Below are positions 55,190 to 64,000 of a stretch of DNA of 64,000 bases, in pieces (position 1 is the stretch's first letter; every line of letters starts with the position of its first letter). The notes below the pieces were generated by a model, which saw only the letters and a program-made list of their open reading frames with translations, did no database searches and had not been told where the DNA came from. Both the position numbers and the translations under genes were made by a program. Origin of the DNA: Ahaetulla prasina (lineage: Eukaryota > Chordata > Lepidosauria > Squamata > Colubridae); assembly GCF_028640845.1 (NCBI RefSeq), contig NC_080543.1, positions 93,423,825 through 93,487,824 on the forward strand, in the 5' to 3' direction.

Positions 55190-57438
55190 GTAAGAAACCC
55201 AAGAGGGAACTAAATATATCCTTTTCTGATGGATTTGTTCATTGGCTCAGGAATCCATATGTTTTATTTAACATCTTTCTACAATTAATAGCAACTGTGG
55301 AAAAAAAGCTTAGCTGAGGAACCGAAACTGACAATTGCTGCAAAGAGATAGATTCTCAGCAGGTTTCAGAAGTAACACATGTTTTTATAGCAGCTCTGTG
55401 AGCAATTTTTTTTGTGCCTCTATTTTCAAGGACCTTTTTGTCTTCCTTGGCTTTGTGTTTAAACAAAACATTCATAGGACACACACAAAAACCCTTATGC
55501 AAATAAAATTATGCCAAAATTGTTAAATCAAAAGTTTACAGGATCCAGTTCTGTAATTATGGGTGATTGTTCAGGTGATTAAGTTAAGGCATGAAGCTGC
55601 AGTTATGATAGTAATAATGATGTTTGTTTATTATTCATTTCATTAGCTGGATGATGAGTATGTAAAAATAAGTGAGACACACAAAAATACAAGAATATCC
55701 CAAAAGCCATTTTGCTTTCGCTTTTTAAAAATCTTTACCAGGTTTTGTTTCTGGTATATCAGATTTTTTAAAATTCTGATCTTGTACTGTTGTTTAATTG
55801 CATTGGTCTCAGGTGTATTCAGCAACTTTTGAATGATTTCTTGAGAGTGAATTCTTCTAAAAGTTTCAGAAAGTGGCAGCAGAAAAGAAATATGTCTCAT
55901 CACATATTTTGCTAAGTATAATTCCCATCAACACTTCCTTACATGATTAACGGTGAATGATCCTGGAAGTTGAGCAATATTAATATAAGTTCATTTCTAG
56001 GGCAATCAGTACATAATATTCCCTTTCTGCCATTTTATCTTAACAAACATGCAGTGAGATAGGTGTGGCCTAAGGCTTCCCCAAATCCCAGGAGTTGCAT
56101 GGCTGAGTAAAAGATTTAAACCTGTAAATTTTTAGTCCATGCAATCTTTGCCGACTACTTCATACTGGCTCAATGTTGCATTACCCAAAAGTGTGATATA
56201 GTATGCTATGTCCGTTAGTATAGCATAGTATGATAGTATGTTAAGGCACAACCTTATGTATTTTAAACCACATAGGAAAAACATGCAGTTTTTACAACAA
56301 TTGTAGAATTAATGCTGTCTTCTTTATAGGGCTGTTTTATTAACTTTTGTTTTTGTTGCACATCATTTCTACTAATTTTTCTTTTGTTCAGTGCTTAGCT
56401 GGGAAGAAGTGCATTATAGAAATACAGTGAAATTTATCCTCAGTGTAGAAGAAAGACATTCCGTAGTGAGGACTTGATTTATCATGGCACTAATGGGGCA
56501 GAGAACCATCTCAGCTGGTTTCTTAACACCATACGATGGAAGGGATAAGTTACCCTGCTGCAGGAGATATAAGATATATTATAAACAAAGTGGGATCCTG
56601 ATTTAGATCAAGCTACTGCAGGCATAAACTAGCATGATGAATATGTTTCCCGGCAGACAGTCTCCATTCAGTTCCTGAGTCCTATGAATGTCACATATCT
56701 GCTGATATAAAACAATGTTCCTTGCTTTATAACACGGAGTCAGATTAAGTAACACCAGACAAATAGCCTGATATGTGTATCTTTTATTCACTGCATGATA
56801 TATTCACTGGATTTACTCATACAAGATTTGGCCTTTGCTACTAGCTTTGCAAAGTTGGAAAGGAGTAGAGTGATGCAATAAATTCATTTGTCTGGTGACA
56901 GAGTTAAATCCAATACTAAACAAAGTGTGCTTCTTCAGGTACTAGTTTTACCCCTTTCATTCAGTAATCAATAAACAATTTATGTAGCATCTTTCTGTAA
57001 CAAGGGAAACAGGAACGAAACTTATGCTTAAGAAGCCACTAAGACAATATCCTGTGGGGAGATACTCCACCTGCAACTTCCATAGCATCAATATCTCTTG
57101 TATAGTTGCTATGGGGACGTGTTTGTTTTCTGTTGTATTTTCCATTTTCCTTATTGATTGTTTAAAATTTAAAGAGAGTGCTCCTGAAGTCAAGGAAAAA
57201 CATCCTTTTTACTAATAAACTATAAGTTGGTAAAGTACAATTTCATAAACCTGAACTAAGAGAACAAACTGTTCATTCCTGATCTGCTTGTTGTGATAGA
57301 CATAAATGATGCAAACTGTTTTTAGTGGAGAAATGCTTTCACTCATTCAAAGTGACTGTCACTGAGGATAACTTTTCCCAGCCTCTGAAATTCTACTATG
57401 CATGGTCAATACTGGCTGAGGATTCTGGGAACTATAAA
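55190..57438 (+). other. OCA2 intron after first coding exon, 5' part
   Basis: No second coding exon was found here or further to the right edge. There are no clear repeats apart from short AT tracts. Confidence 0.5.
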
Positions 57439-57556
57439 CTGTAACTCTTTTAAGAATAGATTGGACAACCATTTATCTGAAATGGTACAGTTTCCTGCTT
57501 GAGCAGTGGATTGGATTCAAGGTCCTTTCCAACTCTGTTATTCTGTTATTCTGAAG
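57439..57556 (+). mobile_element. CR1 LINE 3' end
   Basis: The phrases GATTGGACAACCATTTATCT and TCCTTTCCAACTCTGTTATT with a TTCTG-type tail identify a short CR1 end. Confidence 0.85.
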
Positions 57557-57646
57557 GAACAGATTGGAAAAGGCTAATGTAGGAAGATGAAATAAAATAA
57601 ATTATTTAGATCATCTTATGCCCAGTCTCATTATTGCTATCTAGTT

Positions 57647-57781
57647 CAGGGGTCTCCAACCTTGGTCCCTCTAAGACTTGTGGACTTCAACTCCCAGAGT
57701 CCCTCAGCCAGCAAAGCTGGCTGAGGAACTCTCAGAATTGAAGTCCACAAGTCTTAAAGGGACCAAGGTTGGAGACCCCTG
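57647..57781. mobile_element. Palindromic hAT MITE with exact duplication
   Basis: The 135-bp element is nearly a complete inverted repeat, from CAGGGGTCTCCAACCTTGGT to its mirror. ATCTAGTT flanks both sides (57,639-57,646 and 57,782-57,789). Confidence 0.97.
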
Positions 57782-57892
57782 ATCTAGTTGATACAACTCC
57801 CTCAATTCCTACATATCATGATTTTGGTTAAAAATAGTCTGGAGTATGTAGGAGTAATATTACTCCTAAGATATCTGGAGAACATTGACTTG

Positions 57893-58166
57893 AGGATGCG
57901 GGTTCATTCTCCAAGCTTGTGGGCTGGTTTCTGAACATTTTGTTACCAGACTAGGTAACATCTTCAGTGGAGTTTAGAGTATGTCAGTGTCAGTGTTTTC
58001 CTCTTTAAAAGGGCTTCAGGTGTGGGTGTGTCAATGAGGGTCTTGTGTTGGGTCAGATGTGAGTCATCAGTGAGAGTCCTGTGATGGGGAAGTTACATCA
58101 GGTGATATCATTGGGATGTGAAGTGCTGGTTGGGGGGAGTTGCATGGGTTGGTTGAGGGTTGGTAG
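57893..58166. mobile_element. Penelope-like 3' region fragment
   Basis: 'ttctccaagcttgtgggctg...tgttaccagactaggtaaca' resembles Penelope-like element ends in squamates. The class is recalled, and no protein motif is present. Confidence 0.4.
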
Positions 58167-58746
58167 TGTTGTGGCCTGCCGGTGGCCTGTGGAGCTGGCA
58201 GCAGAGTCAGACAGTGAGGAGGTTGGGGAGGAACATGGGCCAGTCCTGGAGTCAGGGGAAAGCTCAGACGATGGCTATGCATCAGATGCAGTAAGGGAGC
58301 CAGGGCCATCTGGGAATTATGTGCCGCCTCCAGAGCCTCCAGAGTTGGACATCGAGGCAGAGGGACAGGAGGAGTCTGTTCCCAGTATGCTCATGCAGAA
58401 GCTGCCAGAAGGCAAGAACAGTTAACACAAAAAGGATGACTCAGGAGTAGGGCTTGGAGATGATTGGCCCCTCCCATAAGACATAAAGAAGTAGCAAAGG
58501 CACACGAACCTTTGCAGGAAGCAACTTTGTTCGTTCTGGTCAGTTTAAATTTTGAAGCCCTGTTTTGACTCTGTGCTCCATGTGGCCTTGCAAAACTAAT
58601 TGCCAATTAGGTCTTTGGCAGTGTGTCAAGGGAGATAAAGGTGGGTGCTTCTTAGCCTTATCCTGAAAGACTGTGGCAGACTTCTGTTGGACTCTTTACA
58701 AACTATTTGTGACTCATTATGGGCTATGAATGAACAGAATTCACAG
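58167..58746 (+). mobile_element. LTR-like sequence, family 2
   Basis: It starts TGTTGTGGCCTGCCGGTGGC. It carries the acidic-coding stretch (SDSEEVGEE in one frame) also seen in the LTR at 63,266, and ends near TTCACA. No duplication was proven. Confidence 0.5.
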
Positions 58747-58767
58747 CCATTGAAATAAAAAGAGGGT

Positions 58768-58822
58768 TTATTTATTTATTTTTATTTATTTATTTATTTA
58801 TTTATTTTTGTCACAACATCAT
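58768..58822 (-). mobile_element. (TTTA)n with reversed LINE tail
   Basis: (TTTA)n followed by TTTTTGTCACAACATCATAT is the reverse complement of the CR1-group LINE tail (TGTTGTGACAAA then AAAT repeats). It is an almost fully truncated copy. Confidence 0.7.
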
Positions 58823-58839
58823 ATAAAAAGTTTTTGGGA

Positions 58840-59330
58840 ATAATTACGTGCTTTTTACTGTCTCAGGAAGCCTGTGTCAGAACAGGTGTTGTCTGTGGTT
58901 GACTGTGGTTGATTTAGATTCTGAAGAGTTTGTAGGCTGGTTGTAGGTTAATGTGTCTATTGATGGAATTGCTTGTGAAGTGCCAGTCTTCTTTGTACTC
59001 ACGAGCATGGTGGGTGGACTTGGACAACACATATTTGGAGACTTAGAGCATACCTGCATTTAGCAATGTAAGCTGCTCCTATCCTGTGTTCATGCCAGCT
59101 CGACTCTAAGCTTGTAAGCCAGTTTAAGAAAATCCTGTGAACCAAAAAAACCTTGGCAACAGTTTGCAAGGTTTTCAGTCTAGCTACCACATTCTGCTTT
59201 TGGATAATTCCCCCGCTGCTGTGTTTTCTCACTTTTTTGTTCAATGAAAACAACAGCCAATTTCCTTGCTGTCGGTGGGTATTCCTGGATATACATAAAA
59301 CACTTTTATGCCCACTCACCCACATGCTTA
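58840..59330. mobile_element. Possible Penelope-like or other retroelement fragment
   Basis: Phrases such as GTAGGCTGGTTGTAGGTTAA recall Penelope-like sequence read in reverse. The evidence is weak and the limits are uncertain. Confidence 0.3.
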
Positions 59331-60023
59331 CAGTGTTAAATTAAATTTATATTCACAGGTAATATGGTAGTTAAGATCTTTGCTTTATTGGATAATTTAA
59401 TTTTGAATGCTCCAGTTCAAGTCTGTGTAAAAATTGAATTGCCACTTGGACAAATACATATTTAGAAAATGATATTGTTACACATATAAATATTTTGCTC
59501 TATCCTAATTTTTTAAGTTTACTATAGGATTTTTTTCACTTTTTTCACATTTTTTTCACATTTTCACTTTTTTTACACAATATAATATAATGTTTAAGTG
59601 TTTAATTTTCTTCACTTTATTTTTATAAATATAATACATTAAGTTTCCATCGTAACTATAATTTTATTTTATAATATTACTATTGTTAAATCATTAAATT
59701 GATACTTAGTTTTAATACAATATGATTAACTTTAAAAATGCTAGTTGCAATGTTTTTTGAAGTTTAAATACTAAAAATAAAACAAAAAGATCTTTGCTTA
59801 AAGGCCTAGAGAATCCTGCTGATTGAAAACTTTCTTCCAAACTAATTTATATATATATATATTTTCTGGAGTAGGTACCATTTGCCCCTCTGTTTTTTTG
59901 TTTAAACAAATCTAGGATTTTACCATTGTAGCATATCTCCAGTTACCTGAACTAAAAGGCTTTCTCATCTTAATTTCCAGATAACATACCCTTATGTGGT
60001 AAGGGTAAATAAATCCTTTATTA
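59331..60023. other. Very AT-rich stretch
   Basis: Low-complexity A/T-rich sequence with repeated TTTTTTCAC motifs near 59,530-59,575 and (TA)n near 59,850. No gene. Confidence 0.6.
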
Positions 60024-60031
60024 ATGAAAGC

Positions 60032-60440
60032 CAGGGGTGGGCTGCTGGGGGTTCACAGGGGTTCAGGAGAATCTCTAGCTAAGAATCTGTGCAGTTCGGA
60101 GAACCCCCAAATCCCACTTCTGGCTGTCCCCGCCCACTACAACCCGCCCCTCCCAGGAGTCCCCACACGGCCCATGTTAGATGCAGATAAGTGCAGGGCA
60201 TGCGAGGAGGCTCGGGGAGGGCAAAAACGGGCCTTCCAGAAGTTCTCCAGAGGGCCTCTGGAGCCTGAGGAAGCTGTTTTTGCCCTCCCGAGGCTCAAGG
60301 AAAGCCTCTGGAGCTCAGATAGGGCAAAAACTCCCCCCCAACATGGTGCAGGAGGTGGACTAGGCCATGCCCACCATGGCCATGCCCACCCAGGAACCAG
60401 GCAGAGAACCCCTTGCTAAAATTTTTGAAGCCCATCCCTG
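60032..60440. mobile_element. hAT MITE, GC-rich, 409 bp
   Basis: The ends CAGGGGTGGGCTGC and GAAGCCCATCCCTG are inverted. The flanks ATGAAAGC and ATGAAACC are an 8-bp duplication with one change. The GC-rich interior creates open frames that are not genes. Confidence 0.88.
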
Positions 60441-60459
60441 ATGAAACCTATTGGAAACC

Positions 60460-61880
60460 TATTGGTTTGGCTGACAGGATAGTCATTTCTCTGAAAAGGC
60501 TGAACCGAAGTGCTTTGATCTAGACGGAGAAGAGAATTCAAGGCAACAAAGTAAAAAAGAGTTAGTGGAGCAGCAAAAGGGGAAAGGACCTTGCTACCCA
60601 GTCTTGACGATGAATCAAGAGTTAAGTGTGCCAGGAAAACCGGAAACGTCGCAGCAAGACTGGCTGGAAAATAGCAGGCTCCGACAAGCCTTGTGAAAAT
60701 CCAGGCAGACAAACTGCTGTTGGGGTGTCTTCGGACTGGATCTGTCTTGTAGGGATGGTGAAGAAGGATAGGCATCTCGGACGGCCAAGAGAAACAGGCA
60801 AATTCCTTGGAGGTCGGAGGAAACTCTTCGATCTGGTGACGGGAGTAGTGGCTATTACGACTGTCATGAAGCTGGGGCAACCAGAATAAGATTTGTGCAT
60901 GAGCAGTTTTGGATGGAGTACCAAGTGAGTGATGGGCCAACTCACAGGTAAAAAAGAAGTATTTTAAAAATTTTAAAAGAAGTCCTAGCGAGAAAATAGC
61001 AACTAATTGGCATTGGGGAATGTTAATGGAGGGAGAAGAACAACACGAAGTTAAAGCACTAAAGCCCATAACGGAGCTTGATATTTGGATTGGAAATTGG
61101 ATTTGGAGATATTAAAATTATTATAAGAAAAAGAAACCTGAAAGAAAATGGTTTCTGAACAGGATTGGACATAATTTTAAAAGTTTTGAACTTTGAAGGA
61201 AGAATAAAGAAAAATTCAAAATAGAAAAGCCCTGTAAAGGAAATTTTTCAATTGGATTTGAAATTGGATTTTAAACTGGAATTTGGGATATATAAAATTA
61301 ATAAGAGAAAGAAGAAACTTGAAAAGCATTTGATAAGCAGATTTAATACAAATTGGATATTTTGCAACTTTGTCGATTTTAAACTTCTGGATTGGAGAGA
61401 GACATTTGCTGGTGATAAAAAAGCACTACAACAAACAATTTGAAATCTGGAAAAATTTACAGTGACCTTGAGCTACAAGAGCCGTGAGAAGTTTGAAGGA
61501 GGTTTTGTTTTCTTTTAAGCTATTTGATCTCGACAATCAAAGGAGGTGGAAAATAACAAAACTGTAAATTGGAGTTAAAAACAAATCAGAACGTCAAAAT
61601 ATGGCAGGAACTAATTGAGATGGTCAAATGATGCATGTATCATTTAATCTTGATAGAAAACAAGAAATTGTGTCAGAACATATTCAATTGGATAAAGAGG
61701 CTAAGAACCAGAAGCAAGAAAAAAAAAGAGTTAAGTCTGGCTTTGATCTTAGTGAATGAGATCAATCCACTTGTCACATTGATCATTTCTGGAACATCAA
61801 ATGATGATGATGTCAAAAGATGGATAATCTGGATATTATCATTGCAACTGGCATTCATGCATCACTAGTATTTTGAGAAC
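60460..61880 (+). mobile_element. Possible LINE-1-like 5' fragment
   Basis: Purine-rich sequence starts GC-rich near 60,480-60,900 and then becomes A-rich, in the style of an L1 5' UTR/ORF1 region. No enzyme motif is visible, so this is tentative. A 217-codon minus-strand frame over it has no recognised domain. Confidence 0.3.
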
Positions 61881-62415
61881 AGGTAATTTCTCATACTACC
61901 CCTTTTCATATCACTCTTAATTTTCTAAACTTATTTGCTTTTTCCTAAAACAAAAAGGAAGTTAGTAACAATTGCATGCATTTAAAAAGAAGTTTGCAAA
62001 ATATAGTAGGCATCAAGTTTCTGTTTATTTCAAAAGGATTGAAATCCATAACTGAACAAAGAAGTGGAAGGAGGGAAGGTAGGACAGAAGAATAACAATA
62101 GCTCACATTGTTTTGCTTTTTAAAGAATTTACTGCTGTAAAAACCTTTGCGTGTGTGATTGGGCATTGAGGAAGAGAGCCTCATGGTATTATTGCTGGAA
62201 GCTTTTGTGAATCAGTTCTGCAAACAGGTTCAATAAATAAATAAATTTTTAAAAAAGGAAGCAAAGAATGATGCTAGCATAGTTTTTGAAAGCATCATGC
62301 AACTTTTTACTGTTATTTCCAATATATCCTTGTCCATTACCATCAACCCACTCTCAATCCATATGAGGTTTCCTATTCCTTTACATCTTGTACTTTTGTC
62401 TTTCATGTCCACAGA
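61881..62415. other. OCA2 intron, nothing recognised
   Basis: No supported feature. Confidence 0.5.
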
Positions 62416-62419
62416 GTTT

Positions 62420-62905
62420 TGTAGGAATTTAGCACCCCCCCCCCAGAAGAATGAAATATTTTAGAAAATATTTAAAAAGGCAGAATATATTTCCCTGGAT
62501 GAGAAATGGAGAAACATGTTTTAAAGACAAAGCAGCTCCCTGCAACTTCCTGCCAGCCCCCACCTTTGTCAATGGGCCATCATCTGCAACACAATAGAAC
62601 CCATCTAGCAACTGAAACTCACCACATGGCACCTGGGAAGATTACATCAGCCAGCAAGGCTAGCTAAGACCCCCACCCCCTGGGAGTCTGACAGCCAATC
62701 AGGGTACTCTTCCTGTGCCCCAGAAAGTTCAAAGCTCAGAAAAAGCATAAAGCCAGGGAGCACACAGGATCTCAGCTCTTTTCTGTTCAGGAACTCAAGC
62801 CATGTGATCCTGCCCACCATTAAACCATCTTTCCAAGCAGTCTCCATGTTTCCAGTGTCTTTGTCCCCACTTGGAACTGAACCCAGATGGATATTTCTTC
62901 CAACA
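62420..62905 (+). mobile_element. Solo LTR, family 1, copy C
   Basis: It runs from TGTAGGAATTTAGCACCCC to TTTCTTCCAACA and matches copy A throughout. The flanks GTTT and GTTG fit a 4-bp duplication with one mismatch. It lies in the presumed OCA2 intron, in the sense direction. Confidence 0.82.
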
Positions 62906-63260
62906 GTTGTTTGGAAGATGCCATTATTAGCAGATTGAAATGTACCTATCAAACATTCTTCTTTTGTTTTCATTTCCTTTTCTCCTCTCATTTGTGTGAA
63001 ATGGCACAGATATTTGTGGGATTGTATAAACCACTTCTCTTACTACTGAATATGGTTGTTTTATGGTTGTGGAATGCTGAGATAAATTATAGAGTTTGAT
63101 TGATACTGAGCTACCTTATGTGTGAGCTTTCTAGAAATAGCTGCCTCACTCAGTTTAAATCTGGATACTCAGATTATGTAAGTAAATATTCCAGAAATCC
63201 ACTCCCCCACCTTTTCATATATAAGGAAAATTGTTACTGTTAAGTTTAATACAATATACA
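62906..63260. other. OCA2 intron, nothing recognised
   Basis: No supported feature. Confidence 0.5.
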
Positions 63261-63265
63261 ATATG

Positions 63266-63789
63266 TGTTGTGTCTGCGCCCCTGGAGCCGGCCCTGCTGC
63301 CAGAAAGTGACTTTGGACAGTGAGGAGGAAGGGCCGTCAGGACTTACCTTGGGAGCACCGGCTTCCCTGGCTCAGCTCCAGGAGCCAGAAGCAGGCCAGG
63401 TGGAGGAGATAACGAGGCCTCCATCCCCTGACTCTTCCCCCCACCCCCAGGCCATGCCTGCAGACCCAGCTGATGGCAATCAGGCTTGTTTGAACCCTAG
63501 GCTTCGTAGGCAGGAGAGGAGGGAACAACAGAAGCAAGGGTGGGGCAGACCCAGGAAGTGCTGAGTCATGGAGCCACACCTCACAGGATATAAAAGGCAG
63601 CGAGAGCTGCTGTGTCTCTTTGTAACAGGCAAATCCACAGATTAAGAGCTGAAGTTTGTTTCTAGGTGACTCACCAGCGTCGTGAAAGATAATGGAGTCT
63701 CTTGGCAGACGCTGGCTACTCTGCTGCCAGAGTTGATAGTGCCGGCTAATTAAGCCATCACTCGGATGGAGGCGAGGGAGGACAGAACA
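63266..63789 (+). mobile_element. Solo LTR, family 2, with TATA box and exact 5-bp duplication
   Basis: It is 524 bp, from TGTTGTGTCTGCGCCCC to GAGGACAGAACA. ATATG flanks both ends (63,261-63,265 and 63,790-63,794). A TATAAAA box at 63,589-63,595 is about 200 bp before the 3' end, as in LTR promoters. It lies in sense orientation in the presumed OCA2 intron. Confidence 0.88.
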
Positions 63790-63802
63790 ATATGCTTTAT
63801 AT

Positions 63803-63937
63803 CAGGGGTCTCCAACCTTGGCAACTTTCAGACGTGTGGACTTCAACTCCCAGAGTTCCTCAGCCAGCAAAGCTGGCTGAGGAATTCTGGGAGTTGAAGT
63901 CCACACGTCTGAAAGTTGCCAAGGTTGGAGACCCCTG
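63803..63937. mobile_element. Palindromic hAT MITE next to the LTR
   Basis: A 135-bp inverted repeat starts CAGGGGTCTCCAACCTTGGC. The flanks CTTTATAT (63,795-63,802) and CTTCATAT (63,938-63,945) differ by one base. The left flank begins right after the LTR's duplication. Confidence 0.95.
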
Positions 63938-63964
63938 CTTCATATAGTACAGAACCCCTAAAAC

Positions 63965-64000
63965 AGGGCTGTCAAACTTGCAGTCCACGAACTGGATGCA
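63965..64000. mobile_element. hAT MITE left end, cut by window edge
   Basis: CAGGGCTGTCAAACTTGCAG resembles the left end of the element at 20,482. The remainder lies outside the window. Confidence 0.65.

Noticed and set aside
58081..58425. Acidic 114-codon frame as a possible gene
   Set aside because: A similar frame recurs in the family 2 LTR at 63,266, so it is repeat sequence.
60024..61069. 131- and 217-codon frames on opposite strands
   Set aside because: They overlap a GC-rich hAT MITE and a probable LINE fragment; no recognisable protein family.
1..64000. CRISPR arrays, bacterial operons, tRNA or rRNA genes
   Set aside because: All regular repeats are microsatellites; tRNA- and 5S-like segments belong to SINEs; the genes have spliceosomal introns.
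55190..64000. Second coding exon of OCA2
   Set aside because: I looked for the expected acidic-dileucine and pre-membrane segment by eye and did not find it; the intron probably extends beyond the window.

Overview
The window comes from a vertebrate nuclear genome, most likely a squamate and probably a snake. Genes are split by introns with GT/GC-AG borders, the DNA is AT-rich, and the interspersed repeats are of squamate type: CR1, L2-like and other CR1-group LINEs, tRNA SINEs with Bov-B-like or L2-like tails, a 5S-derived SINE, many short hAT elements, solo LTRs, Penelope-like pieces, a degraded Tc1 and a Helitron.

Two host genes are supported, both on the plus strand. Positions 1-11,915 hold the 3' end of HERC2, the giant RCC1/HECT ubiquitin ligase. 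Its last ten coding exons encode about 566 residues, including the full HECT domain with the catalytic cysteine codon at 11,183-11,185, followed by a 3' UTR with an ATTAAA signal. Far downstream, 54,906-55,189 looks like the first coding exon of OCA2, the melanosomal pigment transporter gene that follows HERC2 head-to-tail in other vertebrates. The rest of OCA2 must lie beyond the window. If exon numbering matches human (93 exons), the intron at 2,991-4,561 equals human intron 86, which carries the OCA2 eye-colour enhancer.

The ~43 kb between the genes, and the visible part of the OCA2 intron, are mostly layered mobile elements with no further gene that I can support. The largest is a broken 3.2 kb LINE (25,190-28,375). 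Many short hAT elements keep 8-bp target duplications. Four solo LTRs were found with TG...CA ends. A 452-bp Helitron (49,935-50,386) keeps both termini. Nested insertions with duplicated targets allow relative dating. Several perfect foldbacks (14-20 bp arms, 1-6 nt loops) and a ~660-bp palindrome stand out structurally.

No bacterial or viral system, CRISPR array or plausible new multi-gene system was seen. The main biological interest is the HERC2-OCA2 regulatory landscape and the mobile-element archaeology.
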